Assembly (NCBI GenBank): GCA_004322045.1
Contig: SCRN01000004.1
Coordinates: forward strand, 86,404-150,403
Source of the DNA: Paraburkholderia sp.
Lineage (GTDB): Bacteria; Pseudomonadota; Gammaproteobacteria; Burkholderiales; Burkholderiaceae
Direction: 5' to 3'
DNA length: 64,000 bases
The notes below the pieces were generated by a model that did not search any database, was not told the DNA's origin, and was given only the letters and a program-made list of their open reading frames with translations. Shown piece by piece: positions 37,980-47,968 of the stretch (the first letter of the stretch is position 1; the number at the start of each line of letters is the position of its first letter). Both the position numbers and the translations under genes were made by a program.

Positions 37980-39209
37980 ATGAAACGAAGTTCCGAACAG
38001 GCCGCCGCCGGCCCGAGCCATGCGACCGGCCTTGCTACCCCGCCCCTAGACGATGCCGCTCTGGTTGCGCTTGCTGAGCGCATCAAGGCATGGGGCTGCG
38101 AACTCGGGTTCGGCGCCGTCGGAATTAGCGACACCGATCTTTCCGACGCAGAAGCGGCGCTTGCCGCTTGGCTCGAGGCGGGTTGCCACGGCGAAATGGA
38201 TTATATGGCGAAACATGGCGCCAAACGCGCGCGGCCGGCCGAGCTTGTGGCCGGTACGCGACGGGTCGTCACCGCCCGGATGGCCTACATGCCCGCAGCG
38301 ACGCTGGCGCAGGCCGCACCTGAAAGCCCATCGTCAGCTGCGCCAAGCGGCGCGAAGCGCGATTGGCGTGCGCGCGAGTTGGCGCGTTTGGCCGATCCGT
38401 CGGCGGCCGTGGTCTCGGTGTACGCTCGCGGACGCGATTACCACAAGGTGTTGCGTCAACGTCTGCAGCAATTGGCCGAGCGCATCGAGGGCGAGGTCGG
38501 CGCGTACGGCTATCGCGTGTTCACCGATTCGGCGCCGGTGCTCGAAGTCGCGCTGGCGCAAAAGGCCGGCATCGGCTGGCGGGGCAAGCACACGCTGCTG
38601 CTCGAGCGCGACGCGGGCTCGTTGTTCTTTCTCGGCGAAATCTACGTCGACATCCCATTGCCGACCGATGCGCAAAGCGCGCCCGAGCGCGCGACGCGCG
38701 AGGCCGGCGCCCATTGCGGGCAGTGCACTCGCTGTATCGACGCCTGCCCGACAGGCGCGATCGTCGGGCCGTTTCGCGTCGACGCGCGCCGTTGTATCTC
38801 GTATCTGACGATCGAGCTCAAGGGCAGCATCCCCGAGCCGCTGCGTCCGCTGATCGGCAATCGCATCTATGGCTGCGACGATTGTCAGCTCGTGTGCCCG
38901 TGGAACAAGTTCGCTCAGGCCGCGCCCGTCGACGATTTCGACGTGCGCCATGGGCTCGATCGAGCGCGGCTCGTCGATCTATTTGCGTGGAGCGTCGAAG
39001 CGTTCGACGAGCGCATGCAAGGCAGCGCGATCCGGCGCATTGGCCACGAGCGATGGCTGCGCAATTTGGCGGTGGCGATGGGCAACGCGCTGCGCGGCAC
39101 GATCGATGAGGACGAAAGAGCATGCATCGTCGCGGCGTTGCGCGCGCGAGCCGAGGACCCATCGCCGCTCGTGCGCGAGCACGTGCATTGGGCGCTGCAA
39201 GCGGCGTAA
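37980..39209 (+). CDS. queG: Epoxyqueuosine reductase QueG
   Basis: Cobalamin- and Fe-S-dependent last step of queuosine formation. An N-terminal DUF1730 region is followed by two 4Fe-4S motifs, CGQCTRCIDACPTGAI near residue 245 and CDDCQLVCPWNKF near 300, then HEAT-like C-terminal helices. 409 residues. The start lies only 8 bp after a TAAAAT element, so the mRNA leader is very short. Followed 27 bp later by ogt. Confidence 0.95.
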   Translation: MKRSSEQAAAGPSHATGLATPPLDDAALVALAERIKAWGCELGFGAVGISDTDLSDAEAALAAWLEAGCHGEMDYMAKHGAKRARPAELVAGTRRVVTARMAYMPAATLAQAAPESPSSAAPSGAKRDWRARELARLADPSAAVVSVYARGRDYHKVLRQRLQQLAERIEGEVGAYGYRVFTDSAPVLEVALAQKAGIGWRGKHTLLLERDAGSLFFLGEIYVDIPLPTDAQSAPERATREAGAHCGQCTRCIDACPTGAIVGPFRVDARRCISYLTIELKGSIPEPLRPLIGNRIYGCDDCQLVCPWNKFAQAAPVDDFDVRHGLDRARLVDLFAWSVEAFDERMQGSAIRRIGHERWLRNLAVAMGNALRGTIDEDERACIVAALRARAEDPSPLVREHVHWALQAA

Positions 39210-39236
39210 GCTTACGCCCGTTACCGGAGAGAAGCG

Positions 39237-39722
39237 ATGTACAACGCTGTCGTGACCGCACCGTTCGGCAAGGTCGGCGTGCAAGTGGACGCTGCGGCCG
39301 GCTTTGTGCGCGAGATCGTCTATCTCGATGATTCGATCCCCGCGTCGGCGCCCGATTCGGCGTTGGCCGAGCGGGCGGCGCGTCAGATCGAGCGCTATCT
39401 CGCCGATCCAGCCACGCCGTTCGAGTTGCCGCTCGCCGATGTCGGCACGCCGTTTCAACGACGCGTTTGGCAAGTCATGTGCGAGATCCCCCTCGGCAGC
39501 GTCCTCACCTATGGCGCGCTGGCGCGGCAGATCGGCGGCGTGCCGCGCGCGGTGGGGCAAGCGTGCGGCGACAATCCGTTTCCGCTCGTGATTCCGTGTC
39601 ACCGCGTCGTGGGCGCGAGCGGACTCGGCGGGTTCTCGCATCATGGCGGCGACGGTTTCTACCCGCGCGTGAAGCGCTGGCTGCTCATGCACGAGAGCAA
39701 TCAACTCGCGCTTGCGCTATGA
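39237..39722 (+). CDS. ogt: Methylated-DNA-protein cysteine methyltransferase
   Basis: Suicide repair protein removing O6-alkyl groups from guanine. The acceptor Cys is in IPCHRVVGASG near residue 120; FQRRVWQVMCEIPLGSVLTYG and the helix-turn-helix region precede it. In the usual GxALxxNP motif this protein reads GQACGDNPFP. 161 residues. GGAGAGAAGCG precedes the ATG. Overlaps xerD by 4 nt. Confidence 0.94.
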   Translation: MYNAVVTAPFGKVGVQVDAAAGFVREIVYLDDSIPASAPDSALAERAARQIERYLADPATPFELPLADVGTPFQRRVWQVMCEIPLGSVLTYGALARQIGGVPRAVGQACGDNPFPLVIPCHRVVGASGLGGFSHHGGDGFYPRVKRWLLMHESNQLALAL

Positions 39723-40720
39723 GCGAGGCGAACGCACCGCTGCCCGTCGCTCCGCTCGACGTTCGAGAGGCATCCAACGACGCGGCGCCGCCAAGCGAGA
39801 CGCCGCTCGACGCCGCGGCGCTCGCGCTGCAGTCCGGCAACCAGCGCTCGATCGACGCCTTCGCCGATGCGCTATGGCTCGAGCACGGGCTTGCACGCAA
39901 CACCCTCGATGCCTATGGGCGCGATCTGCGGCTCTTCGCCGACTGGCTCGCGCGCACGCACGGCGTCGGCATCGATGCGGCCGCCGAGGGGCACGTCAAT
40001 GGCTACCTCGCGGCGCGCAGCGACGGCAAGACCACTTCGGCCAACCGCCGTCTTTCGGTCTTTCGCCGCTACTACGCGTGGGCGCTGCGTGAGCATCGAG
40101 TGACGAGCGATCCGACCATGCGGATTCGATCGGCAAAGCAAGCGCCGCGCTTTCCGTCGACGTTGACCGAAGCGCAGGTCGAAGCGCTGCTGGCCGCGCC
40201 CGATGTCGACACGGCGCTGGGCCTGCGCGACCGCACGATGCTCGAGCTCATGTATGCGAGCGGCCTGCGCGTGAGCGAGCTCGTGTTGCTCAAAACCGTC
40301 GAAGTGGGCTTGAACGAAGGCGTCGTGCGCGTCATGGGCAAGGGTTCGAAGGAGCGGCTCGTGCCGTTTGGGGAAGTGGCCCACGGCTGGATCACGCGCT
40401 ACCTGCGGGAGGGGCGGCCCGGATTGATGGCCTCGCGCGCGGCCGACGCGCTGTTCGTGACCGCCCGCGGCGAAGGCATGACGCGCCAGCAATTCTGGAA
40501 CATCATCAAGCGGCATGCGCGCGCGGCCGATGTTCGAACGCCGCTGTCGCCGCATACGCTGCGCCATGCGTTCGCCACACACCTCATCAATCACGGGGCC
40601 GATTTACGCGTGGTGCAACTGCTGCTCGGCCATGCCGATATTTCGACGACGCAAATCTATACGCACGTCGCGCGTGAGCGCTTGAAGACGCTGCATGCAA
40701 TCCATCACCCGCGCGGATGA
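39719..40720 (+). CDS. xerD: Tyrosine recombinase XerD
   Basis: Resolves chromosome dimers at dif with XerC and FtsK. A ~25-residue variable N-terminus precedes the SAM-like core-binding domain and the catalytic domain with R (ASGLRVSELVLL), K (KGSKER), H-x-x-R (HTLRHAFATHL), H (LLGHADIST) and nucleophile Y (TQIYTHV). No IS or integrative element surrounds it, consistent with the housekeeping enzyme rather than a phage integrase. 333 residues. Confidence 0.94.
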   Translation: MSEANAPLPVAPLDVREASNDAAPPSETPLDAAALALQSGNQRSIDAFADALWLEHGLARNTLDAYGRDLRLFADWLARTHGVGIDAAAEGHVNGYLAARSDGKTTSANRRLSVFRRYYAWALREHRVTSDPTMRIRSAKQAPRFPSTLTEAQVEALLAAPDVDTALGLRDRTMLELMYASGLRVSELVLLKTVEVGLNEGVVRVMGKGSKERLVPFGEVAHGWITRYLREGRPGLMASRAADALFVTARGEGMTRQQFWNIIKRHARAADVRTPLSPHTLRHAFATHLINHGADLRVVQLLLGHADISTTQIYTHVARERLKTLHAIHHPRG

Positions 40721-40796
40721 CCCGATCATGCCCGCCTTGGCGCGATGCCCTGGCCGCGGCGTGAAACAACGGCGCCGTTGCGCTTACAATGCGCCG

Positions 40797-41288
40797 ATGA
40801 GCAAAAGCAAACATATCTCGGAGACCCAGGCGACGCAGTTCTTGCGGCGCCACAACGTGAGTTTCGGCGAGCACCCATACGACTACGTCGAGCACGGCGG
40901 CACGGCCGAATCGGCACGTCAGCTCGGCGTGGACGAGCACCTCGTCGTGAAGACGCTCGTCATGGAAGACGAGCACGGAAAACCACTCATCGTCCTCATG
41001 CACGGCGATCGCACGGTGTCGACCAAGAACCTCGCGCGGCAAATCGGCGCGAAGCGCGTCGAGCCGTGCAAGCCGGAGGTCGCCAATCGCCATTCGGGTT
41101 ATCTCGTCGGTGGCACCTCGCCGTTCGGCACTAAGAAGACGATGCCGGTCTACGTCGAATCGAGCATTCTCGAACTCGATTCGATCTACCTGAACGGCGG
41201 ACGCCGCGGCTACCTCGTCAGTCTCGCGCCCTCGGTGCTGACCGCGTTGCTCGATGCGCGGCCTGTGCAGTGCGCAAGCAGCGAATGA
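40797..41288 (+). CDS. ybaK: Cys-tRNA(Pro)/Cys-tRNA(Cys) deacylase YbaK
   Basis: Editing-domain protein that removes cysteine mischarged on tRNA-Pro. YbaK/EbsC fold with VEHGGTAESARQLGV, VVKTLVMEDEHGKPLIVLMHGD and GGTSPFGTKKTMPVY. 163 residues from the ATG at 40797. A TACAAT element ends 6 bp before the start, suggesting a near-leaderless transcript. Confidence 0.92.
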   Translation: MSKSKHISETQATQFLRRHNVSFGEHPYDYVEHGGTAESARQLGVDEHLVVKTLVMEDEHGKPLIVLMHGDRTVSTKNLARQIGAKRVEPCKPEVANRHSGYLVGGTSPFGTKKTMPVYVESSILELDSIYLNGGRRGYLVSLAPSVLTALLDARPVQCASSE

Positions 41289-41375
41289 ACCCTGCGCCGC
41301 GAGCTGCGAGCCGCGTAGAATGAGCCGCCCGCGCGTTTACCGGGCGATGCCCGCCCAATCGAAAGAGTGTCGTTT

Positions 41376-42029
41376 ATGCAAATGTTGATCGCTACCGTTG
41401 CCGCATACCTGATCGGATCGATCTCGTTCGCCGTGATCGTCAGCGCCACCATGGGGCTAGCCGATCCGCGTTCCTACGGATCGAAGAACCCCGGCGCCAC
41501 GAATGTCCTGCGCAGCGGCAATAAGGCCGCCGCCATCCTCACGCTGCTCGGCGACGCGTTCAAAGGCTGGTTCGCCGTTTGGCTCGTGGCCCGCTTCGGC
41601 CCGCGCTATGGCCTGGACGACGCGGCCGTGGCGCTAGCCGCGATCGCCGTCTTTCTCGGGCATCTGTACCCCGTCTTTTTCAAATTCAAGGGTGGCAAGG
41701 GCGTTGCCACCGCTGCGGGCGTGCTGCTTGCCATCCACCCGGTGCTCGGCCTTTCGACCATGCTGACCTGGCTCATCATCGCGTTCTTCTTTCGGTATTC
41801 GTCGTTCGCCGCGATCGTCGCCGCCGTCTTCGCGCCGCTGTTCGACCTGTTCCTATTCGGCCCCAATCGCATCGCTTGGGCTGTATTCGCCATGAGCGCG
41901 CTGCTCCTGTGGCGCCACCGCGGCAACATCGCCAAGCTGATCGCCGGCACCGAAAGCCGTATCGGAGAAAAGAAGGCGGCGGCCGGCGCCAAGCACGATG
42001 GCGGCGCCGCCCACGCGCGCAAGCATTGA
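41376..42029 (+). CDS. plsY: Glycerol-3-phosphate acyltransferase PlsY
   Basis: Inner-membrane enzyme acylating glycerol 3-phosphate from acyl-phosphate. Five predicted helices and the three conserved loops are visible: [15 protein letters not shown], the glycine loop [13 protein letters not shown], and a late loop near WRHRGNI. 217 residues with a charged C-terminal tail. I chose ATG 41376 (GAAAGAG upstream) over the in-frame GTG 9 bp earlier. Convergent with yajQ. Confidence 0.94.
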   Translation: MQMLIATVAAYLIGSISFAVIVSATMGLADPRSYGSKNPGATNVLRSGNKAAAILTLLGDAFKGWFAVWLVARFGPRYGLDDAAVALAAIAVFLGHLYPVFFKFKGGKGVATAAGVLLAIHPVLGLSTMLTWLIIAFFFRYSSFAAIVAAVFAPLFDLFLFGPNRIAWAVFAMSALLLWRHRGNIAKLIAGTESRIGEKKAAAGAKHDGGAAHARKH

Positions 42030-42038
42030 GAGCCGCGC

Positions 42039-42057
42039 GGGCGCGCCGTGCGCGCCC
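42039..42057. terminator. GC-rich hairpin between convergent plsY and yajQ
   Basis: Perfect 8-bp stem GGGCGCGC / GCGCGCCC with a CGT loop, 10 bp after plsY and 12 bp from the yajQ stop. No T-tract on either strand, so if it terminates it does so weakly or with Rho. Confidence 0.4.
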
Positions 42058-42069
42058 CGGCCGAACGCG

Positions 42070-42555
42070 TTAGTCGCGGAAGTTGTTGAAGTCGAGCGGC
42101 GTGTCGGTCACGTCCTTGCGCAGCATGGCGATGACGCTTTGCAGATCGTCTCGCTTGGTGCCCGCCACGCGCACGGCGTCGCCTTGAATGCTGGCCTGCA
42201 CTTTGATCTTGCTGTCTTTGATGAGCTTGACGATTTTCTTCGCGAGATCGCCCGAAACGCCCTTCTTGATGGTGACGACTTGCTTGACCTTGTCGCCGCC
42301 GATCTTCTCGATCTTGCCGTAGTCGAGAAAGCGCACGTCGACGTTGCGCTTGGCCATCTTCGATAGCACTACGTCTTTGACTTGGCCGAGCTTGAAGTCG
42401 TCATCGGCGAACATCGTCAGTTCGCGTTCCTTTTGCTCGACTCGCGCGTCCGATCCCTTGAAATCGAAGCGCGTGGAGATTTCCTTGTTGGATTGCTCGA
42501 TCGCATTCTTGACCTCGATCATATTGGCTTCGCAGACGACATCGAACGACGGCAT
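42070..42555 (-). CDS. yajQ: YajQ family cyclic-dinucleotide-binding protein
   Basis: 161-residue DUF520/YajQ protein, with [21 protein letters not shown] at the start and [40 protein letters not shown] further on. In xanthomonads a homologue binds cyclic di-GMP and acts with a LysR-type protein; whether this one does is unknown. The start at 42555 has GGAG at correct spacing; an ATG 6 bp upstream is too close to it. Confidence 0.92.
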   Translation of the reverse strand: MPSFDVVCEANMIEVKNAIEQSNKEISTRFDFKGSDARVEQKERELTMFADDDFKLGQVKDVVLSKMAKRNVDVRFLDYGKIEKIGGDKVKQVVTIKKGVSGDLAKKIVKLIKDSKIKVQASIQGDAVRVAGTKRDDLQSVIAMLRKDVTDTPLDFNNFRD

Positions 42556-42793
42556 ATTCATTTCTCCAAACTGTGTATGGGACGGCGGTGGAACGCGAGA
42601 CGCGCCAACGGCCGCCGCAATGGCTTGCATGAGCGCGGCGCCGTGGCACGGCGCGCACTCGCTATAATCACGACCGACCGCCATTTTACCGACGCCTTTC
42701 TTCCGAGAAAACGCCGGACGAGCGTCGCGCAGCGATATGCATCGCATTGTGCGACGGTTTGTCCGCCTGCACACGCAAGCGCGCCCCCTGCCG

Positions 42794-43828
42794 ATGTCCG
42801 TTTTCGATACCGTACCGCCTCTTTTGTCCCACTATTCCCTTCGCGGGCACAACACGTTCGGTCTCGAGGCGTTTGCGCGCTGGTTTTGCCGCATCGAATC
42901 GCCCGCGCAGTTCGCGGCCGTCTTGCGCGACCCGCGCGTGGCAAGCCTACCGCATCTGGTGCTGGGCGGCGGCAGCAACATCGTCCTCACGCGCGATTTC
43001 GAGGGCGTTGCGATGCACGTTTGCCTTGCGGGCAAACGTCTCGCGCATGAAGACGATCGAGCTTGGTATGTCGAAGCGGCCGCGGGGGAAAACTGGCACG
43101 AGTTCGTTGCATGGACGCTCGCCCAGGGCCTGCCGGGCCTCGAAAACCTCGCGCTGATCCCCGGGACGGTGGGGGCGGCGCCGGTTCAAAACATCGGCGC
43201 TTACGGGCTCGAGATGGCCGAGCGCTTCGCATCGCTGCGCGCCGTGGAACTGGCGACGGGCGAAACCCACGAGCTCGATGCGGCGCAGTGCCGCTTCGGC
43301 TATCGCGATAGTTTTTTCAAGCGGGAAGGGCGCGGGCGCTTCGCGATCACCTCGGTTACGTTCCGCTTGCCGAAGGCGTGGACGCCCCGCGCGGAGTACG
43401 CCGACGTCGCTCGCGTACTCCAGGCGAGCGGCGCCCAAGCGTCGCCGCAGGCGATCTTCGATGCGGTGGTGGCAGTGCGTCGCGCGAAATTGCCCGACCC
43501 TGCGCAACTCGGCAACGCAGGCAGCTTCTTCAAGAATCCGGTTGTCGACGCGCAGACGTTCGAAGCGCTGCACGCGCGCGAGCCGCAAATCGTGTCCTAT
43601 CGGCAAGCCGACGGACGCTTCAAATTGGCGGCCGGCTGGCTCATCGATCGGTGCGGTTGGAAGGGGCGCGCGATCGGCGCGGCGGCAGTGCACGAGCGGC
43701 AGGCGCTCGTGCTCGTGAACCGCGGCGGCGCAACGGGGGCGCAAGTGCTCGCGCTCGCGCAAGCCATCCAGGAAGACGTTCGCGCGCGTTTCGGCGTTTG
43801 CCTCGAAGCCGAGCCCGTGGTGATCTGA
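42794..43828 (+). CDS. murB: UDP-N-acetylenolpyruvoylglucosamine reductase MurB
   Basis: FAD-dependent reductase producing UDP-MurNAc. FAD-binding [12 protein letters not shown] near residue 58, [16 protein letters not shown] near 125, YRDSFFK, the catalytic Ser loop GSFFKNPVV, and C-terminal Glu in LEAEPVVI. Start chosen at 42794 (MSVFDTV), 344 residues. A TATAAT at 42663-42668 is a possible -10 further upstream. Convergent with argF. Confidence 0.95.
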   Translation: MSVFDTVPPLLSHYSLRGHNTFGLEAFARWFCRIESPAQFAAVLRDPRVASLPHLVLGGGSNIVLTRDFEGVAMHVCLAGKRLAHEDDRAWYVEAAAGENWHEFVAWTLAQGLPGLENLALIPGTVGAAPVQNIGAYGLEMAERFASLRAVELATGETHELDAAQCRFGYRDSFFKREGRGRFAITSVTFRLPKAWTPRAEYADVARVLQASGAQASPQAIFDAVVAVRRAKLPDPAQLGNAGSFFKNPVVDAQTFEALHAREPQIVSYRQADGRFKLAAGWLIDRCGWKGRAIGAAAVHERQALVLVNRGGATGAQVLALAQAIQEDVRARFGVCLEAEPVVI

Positions 43829-43869
43829 CCCACGCGGAGCGGCGGCACCCGCTCGGGCCGCCGGGTCCG

Positions 43870-44799
43870 TCAGTGGTTGAGCTTGCCGAGTAGCAAGAAT
43901 TCCATCAGCGCCTTCTGAACGTGCAGCCGGTTCTCGGCTTCGTCCCATACGACGCTTTGCGGCCCATCGATGACTTCGGCGCTGACTTCCTCGCCGCGGT
44001 GTGCGGGCAGGCAGTGCATGAACAGGGCGTCGGCTCGCGCGCGTCTCATCATGTCGGCATCGACGCACCATTGCGCGAACGCGGCCTTGCGCGCCTCGTT
44101 CTCGGCTTCGAAACCCATGCTGGTCCAAACGTCGGTGGTGACGAGATCGGCCCCTTCGCACGCGACGTTCGGATCGTCGAATTCCTCGTATGCGGATTCG
44201 CTCCCCGGCGCCACGAGCGCCGGGTCGAGCTTATAGCCGGCCGGGGTCGATACACGCAGCTTGAAGTCGAGAATGTGCGCCGCTTCGATCCACGTGTAGA
44301 GCATGTTGTTGGCGTCGCCGACCCAGGCCACCGTCTTGCCGGCGATGGGGCCGCGGTGCTCGTAGAACGTGAAAATATCGGCAAGCACCTGGCACGGATG
44401 GTATTCGTTCGTCAGGCCGTTGATGACGGGCACGCGCGAATTCTCGGCAAAGCGGCGCAGGATGTCTTGCCCGAAGGTGCGGATCATGATGATGTCGACC
44501 ATGCGCGAGATCACCTGGGCGGCGTCTTCGATCGGTTCGCCGCGGCCGAGCTGGGTATCGCGCGTGCTCATGAACACCGCGTGGCCCCCGAGCTGGAAAA
44601 TGCCGGCTTCGAAGGACAGGCGCGTGCGCGTCGAGTTCTTCTCGAAAATCATCGCGAGCGTGCGGTCGTGCAGCGGGTGATAGGTCTCGTAGTTCTTGAA
44701 CTTGCGTTTCAGGATGCGCGCACGCTCTAGCACGTACTCGTAGTCGTCCCGAGAAAAGTCGTTGAACTGCAGGTAGTGACGGATTTGATTGGCGGCCAT
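43870..44799 (-). CDS. argF: Ornithine carbamoyltransferase
   Basis: Makes citrulline from ornithine and carbamoyl phosphate in arginine synthesis. Carbamoyl-phosphate motif STRTRLSFEAG near residue 53, HPCQVLADI near 132, and the ornithine loop MHCLPAHRGEEV near 260. 309 residues. Other arg genes are elsewhere, as usual in this group. Divergent from the DUF3579 gene; the 235-bp region between contains a TATAAT (44971-44976) facing plus. Confidence 0.96.
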   Translation of the reverse strand: MAANQIRHYLQFNDFSRDDYEYVLERARILKRKFKNYETYHPLHDRTLAMIFEKNSTRTRLSFEAGIFQLGGHAVFMSTRDTQLGRGEPIEDAAQVISRMVDIIMIRTFGQDILRRFAENSRVPVINGLTNEYHPCQVLADIFTFYEHRGPIAGKTVAWVGDANNMLYTWIEAAHILDFKLRVSTPAGYKLDPALVAPGSESAYEEFDDPNVACEGADLVTTDVWTSMGFEAENEARKAAFAQWCVDADMMRRARADALFMHCLPAHRGEEVSAEVIDGPQSVVWDEAENRLHVQKALMEFLLLGKLNH

Positions 44800-45034
44800 G
44801 AAAACAAATACGGCGGGCTTGACCCGGTGCGCCGGCACCGGACGGCGCCGCCGTCGGATGTGGTAACTCCATGCAGCATAAAGGATTTTTTTCCGTTTGA
44901 CGAGCCGCGGGGGCGCGCGCCGTGGCGCTGCTCCGTTTGTGTGCAGTGCGGCAAAGACCCGCCACGGTGATATAATCGACCAGTTTTCCCAAGCCCGGCG
45001 GGCAGGCTTCGGGCAAGTCTCATGGGTTTCTTAC

Positions 45035-45364
45035 ATGGCCGAAGCATCCCACACTGAATACTTCATTCAAGGCGTCACGAAGAACGGAAAGAAGTTCCGT
45101 CCAAGTGATTGGTCCGAGCGTCTCGCAGGCGTCATGTCCTGCTACGGCCCGGGCGCCCAAGGTCCCAACGCGCGGTTGCAGTACTCGCGCTACGTTCGTC
45201 CCATCCTTCTCGGCGATCTAAAGTGTGTCATCGTCGATTCGCGTCTGCGCGACATCGAGCCGATGGCGTTCGACTTCGTCATGAACTTTGCGAAAGATAA
45301 CGATCTGGTCGTCACCGAGGCGTGCGAACTGCCCGACGATCACGGGGCGTCCCGCCGGCGATAA
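45035..45364 (+). CDS. DUF3579 family small protein
   Basis: 109-residue soluble protein matching the DUF3579 pattern: YFIQGVTKNGKKFRPSDWSERLAGVM, then VRPILLGDLKCVIVDSRL. This small family is characteristic of betaproteobacteria and sits next to argF/rpsT across Burkholderiales. Function unknown. The start at 45035 is the first Met in keeping with the domain. Followed by a bidirectional terminator. Confidence 0.85.
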   Translation: MAEASHTEYFIQGVTKNGKKFRPSDWSERLAGVMSCYGPGAQGPNARLQYSRYVRPILLGDLKCVIVDSRLRDIEPMAFDFVMNFAKDNDLVVTEACELPDDHGASRRR

Positions 45365-45467
45365 GCCGAAAGAAAGGCCGCTTCCTGTTCGAGCGGATAC
45401 CGAACCTGCCGGGTGCGTCGCCGCGCCGAACGCGCACCGAACACGAATCGCTCGAACATCAATGCGC

Positions 45468-45502
45468 AAAAAGGCCCGCAGTTCAGAACTGCGGGCCTTT
45501 TT
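45468..45502. terminator. Bidirectional Rho-independent terminator
   Basis: AAAAAGGCCCGCAGTTC pairs with GAACTGCGGGCCTTTTT across a very short loop. It has a T-tract on both strands, between the convergent DUF3579 and rpsT genes, and is the clearest terminator in the window. Confidence 0.92.
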
Positions 45503-45586
45503 GCTGGTAGGTGCTATTGCGGCGGACACGCCCGATGGACGCCCCGCACACGAAGCGAGGCGTCGCGCGCCTCGCTCGTCGCATCC

Positions 45587-45865
45587 TTACTGTGCGGCGG
45601 CGGCTTGCAAGCCCTTGATGGCTGCTGCCAGGCGGCTCTTATGGCGAGCGGCCTTGTTCTTATGAACGATCTTCTTGTCGGCGATGATGTCCATCGTCTT
45701 CGACGACGCGCGGAAGAGTTCCGCTGCCTTGGCTTGATCGCCGGCGTCGATCGCCTTGCGAACGGCCTTGAGCGCCGTGCGGTACTTCGAGCGCAGCGCC
45801 GAGTTGTGCGAGTTCGCCTTGGCGGCCTGACGGGCGCGCTTGCGTGCTTGTGCGGAGTTAGCCAT
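45587..45865 (-). CDS. rpsT: 30S ribosomal protein S20
   Basis: 92-residue basic helical ribosomal protein: [20 protein letters not shown] at the N-terminus, then [21 protein letters not shown]. It binds 16S rRNA early in assembly. Monocistronic, ending at the bidirectional hairpin about 85 bp downstream. Confidence 0.98.
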   Translation of the reverse strand: MANSAQARKRARQAAKANSHNSALRSKYRTALKAVRKAIDAGDQAKAAELFRASSKTMDIIADKKIVHKNKAARHKSRLAAAIKGLQAAAAQ

Positions 45866-46412
45866 GAGAGTTCCTTGTCCTGTACTGTTTCGGCGCCCGG
45901 CCGGTAGGCCGATCGAGTGCCGCTTTTTGGTCCATACCCCTGGAAGCGATTGCCCAGAGGCGCAAAAAACATCGGCGTAGCATGTTGACGGTTTTCGCGA
46001 ATTGCCGCGAACAACGCACGCGCCTAGTCACTTGCGCGACACCGCTCGCCGCGGGTCCTTAGCCGGCCTTTCGGGCGGCAACCTGGGCCGGCTGAAAACG
46101 AGAAAAAGCCGGCGGGCGACCGAGGTCGAGCTTCGAAACGCGCGAGTATAGCAACAAAATCAGGTACATGGCAAGCGCCGAGGTAATCGCGCATGCTTGC
46201 AACCCGTCGCCGCTTTGCCGGTCGAAACGCCCGGATCTCCGTTCGGCCGGGCCGCTTGCGCCCACGGCGCGCTGCCCGCAAGCGGCGCTCGCCGTGACGT
46301 GCGCACGTGCTCGCGCCGATGTCTCGAACCCCGCCGGCACGGCGGCGACGCGGTTCTCCGGCTTCCGATACACGTATGGCCGAGCCGCGGGTGTCCGTAT
46401 AATGAGCGCCCC
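45866..46412. other. Intergenic region between rpsT and murJ
   Basis: 547 bases without a gene I can support. It must carry the rpsT promoter (minus strand) and the murJ promoter: a perfect TATAAT lies at 46398-46403, only 9 bp before the murJ ATG, implying a very short leader. Several overlapping frames here have no conserved features. I see no repeats or structured RNA. Confidence 0.5.
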
Positions 46413-47963
46413 ATGAATCTATTCCGAGCCCTGCTGACGGTCAGCGGCTTCACGCTGCTGTCGCGCGTGACCGGTCTGGCCCGCGAAACGCTGATTGCCC
46501 GCGCGTTCGGCGCCAGCCAATTCACCGACGCATTTTACGTCGCCTTTCGCATTCCGAACCTGCTGCGGCGCTTGTCCGCGGAAGGGGCGTTCTCGCAAGC
46601 GTTCGTGCCGATCCTCGCCGAGTTCAAGAATAGCCAAGGGCACGATGCCACCAAAGCGCTCGTCGACGCCATGTCGACGGTCCTTGCCTGGGCGCTCGCG
46701 CTCGTCTCGCTGCTCGGCGTGCTGGGTGCGTCATGGGTCGTCTACGTGGTCGCTTCGGGCCTGCGCGACGACGGGCAGGCCTTTGCGCTTGCGACGTCGA
46801 TGACGCGCATCATGTTTCCTTACATCATCTTCATTTCGTTGACGACGCTCGCCTCCGGCGTGCTCAACACGTACGGCAGCTTTTCATTACCGGCGTTCGC
46901 GCCGGTGCTGCTCAACCTCGTGTTCATCGTCGCGGCCGTTTTCGTCGCGCCCCATATGAAGGTGCCCGTCTTCGCCCTTGCATGGGCGGTCATCGTCGGC
47001 GGTCTGCTGCAGTTTCTCGTGCAACTGCCCGGGCTCGGTAAAATCGACATGGCCCCGCGCATCGGGCTCAATCCGATCGCGGCGCTCGCGCATCGCGGCG
47101 TCAAGCGCGTGCTGCTGAAGATGGTGCCGGCGACGTTCGCGGTATCGGTCGCCCAACTGAGCCTGATCATCAACACGAATATCGCGTCGCGCTTGGGGCC
47201 TGGCGCCGTCTCGTGGATCAACTACGCCGACCGGCTAATGGAGTTTCCGACGGCCCTGCTCGGCGTCGCGCTCGGCACGATCTTGCTGCCGAGCCTGTCG
47301 AAGGCGCACGTCGACCAAGATCCGCATGAATATTCGTCGCTGCTCGATTGGGGTTTGCGGGTGACGTTCCTGCTTGCCGTGCCGAGCGCGCTCGCGCTGT
47401 TCATATTCGCCGAACCGCTCACCGCGACGCTGTTCAACTACGGGCACTTCGACGGCCGCTCCGTCGTGATGGTGGCGCGCGCGCTGACGGCCTACGGCAT
47501 CGGTTTGATCGGGCTCATCCTGATCAAGATTCTCGCGCCGGGTTTTTACGCAAAGCAGGACATCAAGACGCCCGTGAAGATCGGCATTGCCGTGCTCGTC
47601 GTCACACAGCTGTCGAACTACGTGTTCGTGCCGGTGTTCGCCCATGCCGGATTGACGCTCAGTGTCGGGCTCGGCGCTTGCGTCAATGCGTCGTTGTTGT
47701 TCATGGGATTGCGTCGGCGCGGCATCTATACGCCCTCGAGCGGTTGGCTGCGCTTTTTCGTGCAGTTGGCCGGCGCCTCGTTGATGTTGGCGGGCGCCAT
47801 GCATTGGTGCGCGATCAATTTCGACTGGATCGGGCTGCACGCGCGGCCCGTCGCGCGCATTGCGTTGCTTGCGGCGTGTGTCGTGCTGTTCGCGGCGCTA
47901 TATTTCAGTATGCTTTGGCTGATGGGCTTCAAATACGCGTACTTCAGAAGGCGTGCCAAGTGA
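46413..47963 (+). CDS. murJ: Lipid II flippase MurJ
   Basis: MOP-superfamily flippase moving lipid II across the inner membrane for peptidoglycan synthesis. About 14 predicted helices. Typical N-terminus NLFRALLTVSGFTLLSRVTG, RARxxxASxxxDAFxVAFRIPNLLRRLxAEGAFSQAFVP pattern, and GVALGTILLPSLSKAH mid-protein. 516 residues. Start at 46413 is supported by the adjacent -10 element. Followed 5 bp later by the SirB1-like gene. Confidence 0.96.
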   Translation: MNLFRALLTVSGFTLLSRVTGLARETLIARAFGASQFTDAFYVAFRIPNLLRRLSAEGAFSQAFVPILAEFKNSQGHDATKALVDAMSTVLAWALALVSLLGVLGASWVVYVVASGLRDDGQAFALATSMTRIMFPYIIFISLTTLASGVLNTYGSFSLPAFAPVLLNLVFIVAAVFVAPHMKVPVFALAWAVIVGGLLQFLVQLPGLGKIDMAPRIGLNPIAALAHRGVKRVLLKMVPATFAVSVAQLSLIINTNIASRLGPGAVSWINYADRLMEFPTALLGVALGTILLPSLSKAHVDQDPHEYSSLLDWGLRVTFLLAVPSALALFIFAEPLTATLFNYGHFDGRSVVMVARALTAYGIGLIGLILIKILAPGFYAKQDIKTPVKIGIAVLVVTQLSNYVFVPVFAHAGLTLSVGLGACVNASLLFMGLRRRGIYTPSSGWLRFFVQLAGASLMLAGAMHWCAINFDWIGLHARPVARIALLAACVVLFAALYFSMLWLMGFKYAYFRRRAK

Positions 47964-47968
47964 CGGCT

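Noticed and set aside
39719..40720. Tyrosine recombinase as the integrase of a genomic island
   Set aside because: The sequence and neighbours (queG, ogt, ybaK) fit chromosomal XerD; there is no tRNA, attachment repeat or phage gene beside it.
45866..46412. Several 80-120-codon frames upstream of murJ as small genes
   Set aside because: They overlap each other on both strands, lack ribosome binding sites and have Arg/Ala/Pro-rich compositions typical of spurious high-GC frames.
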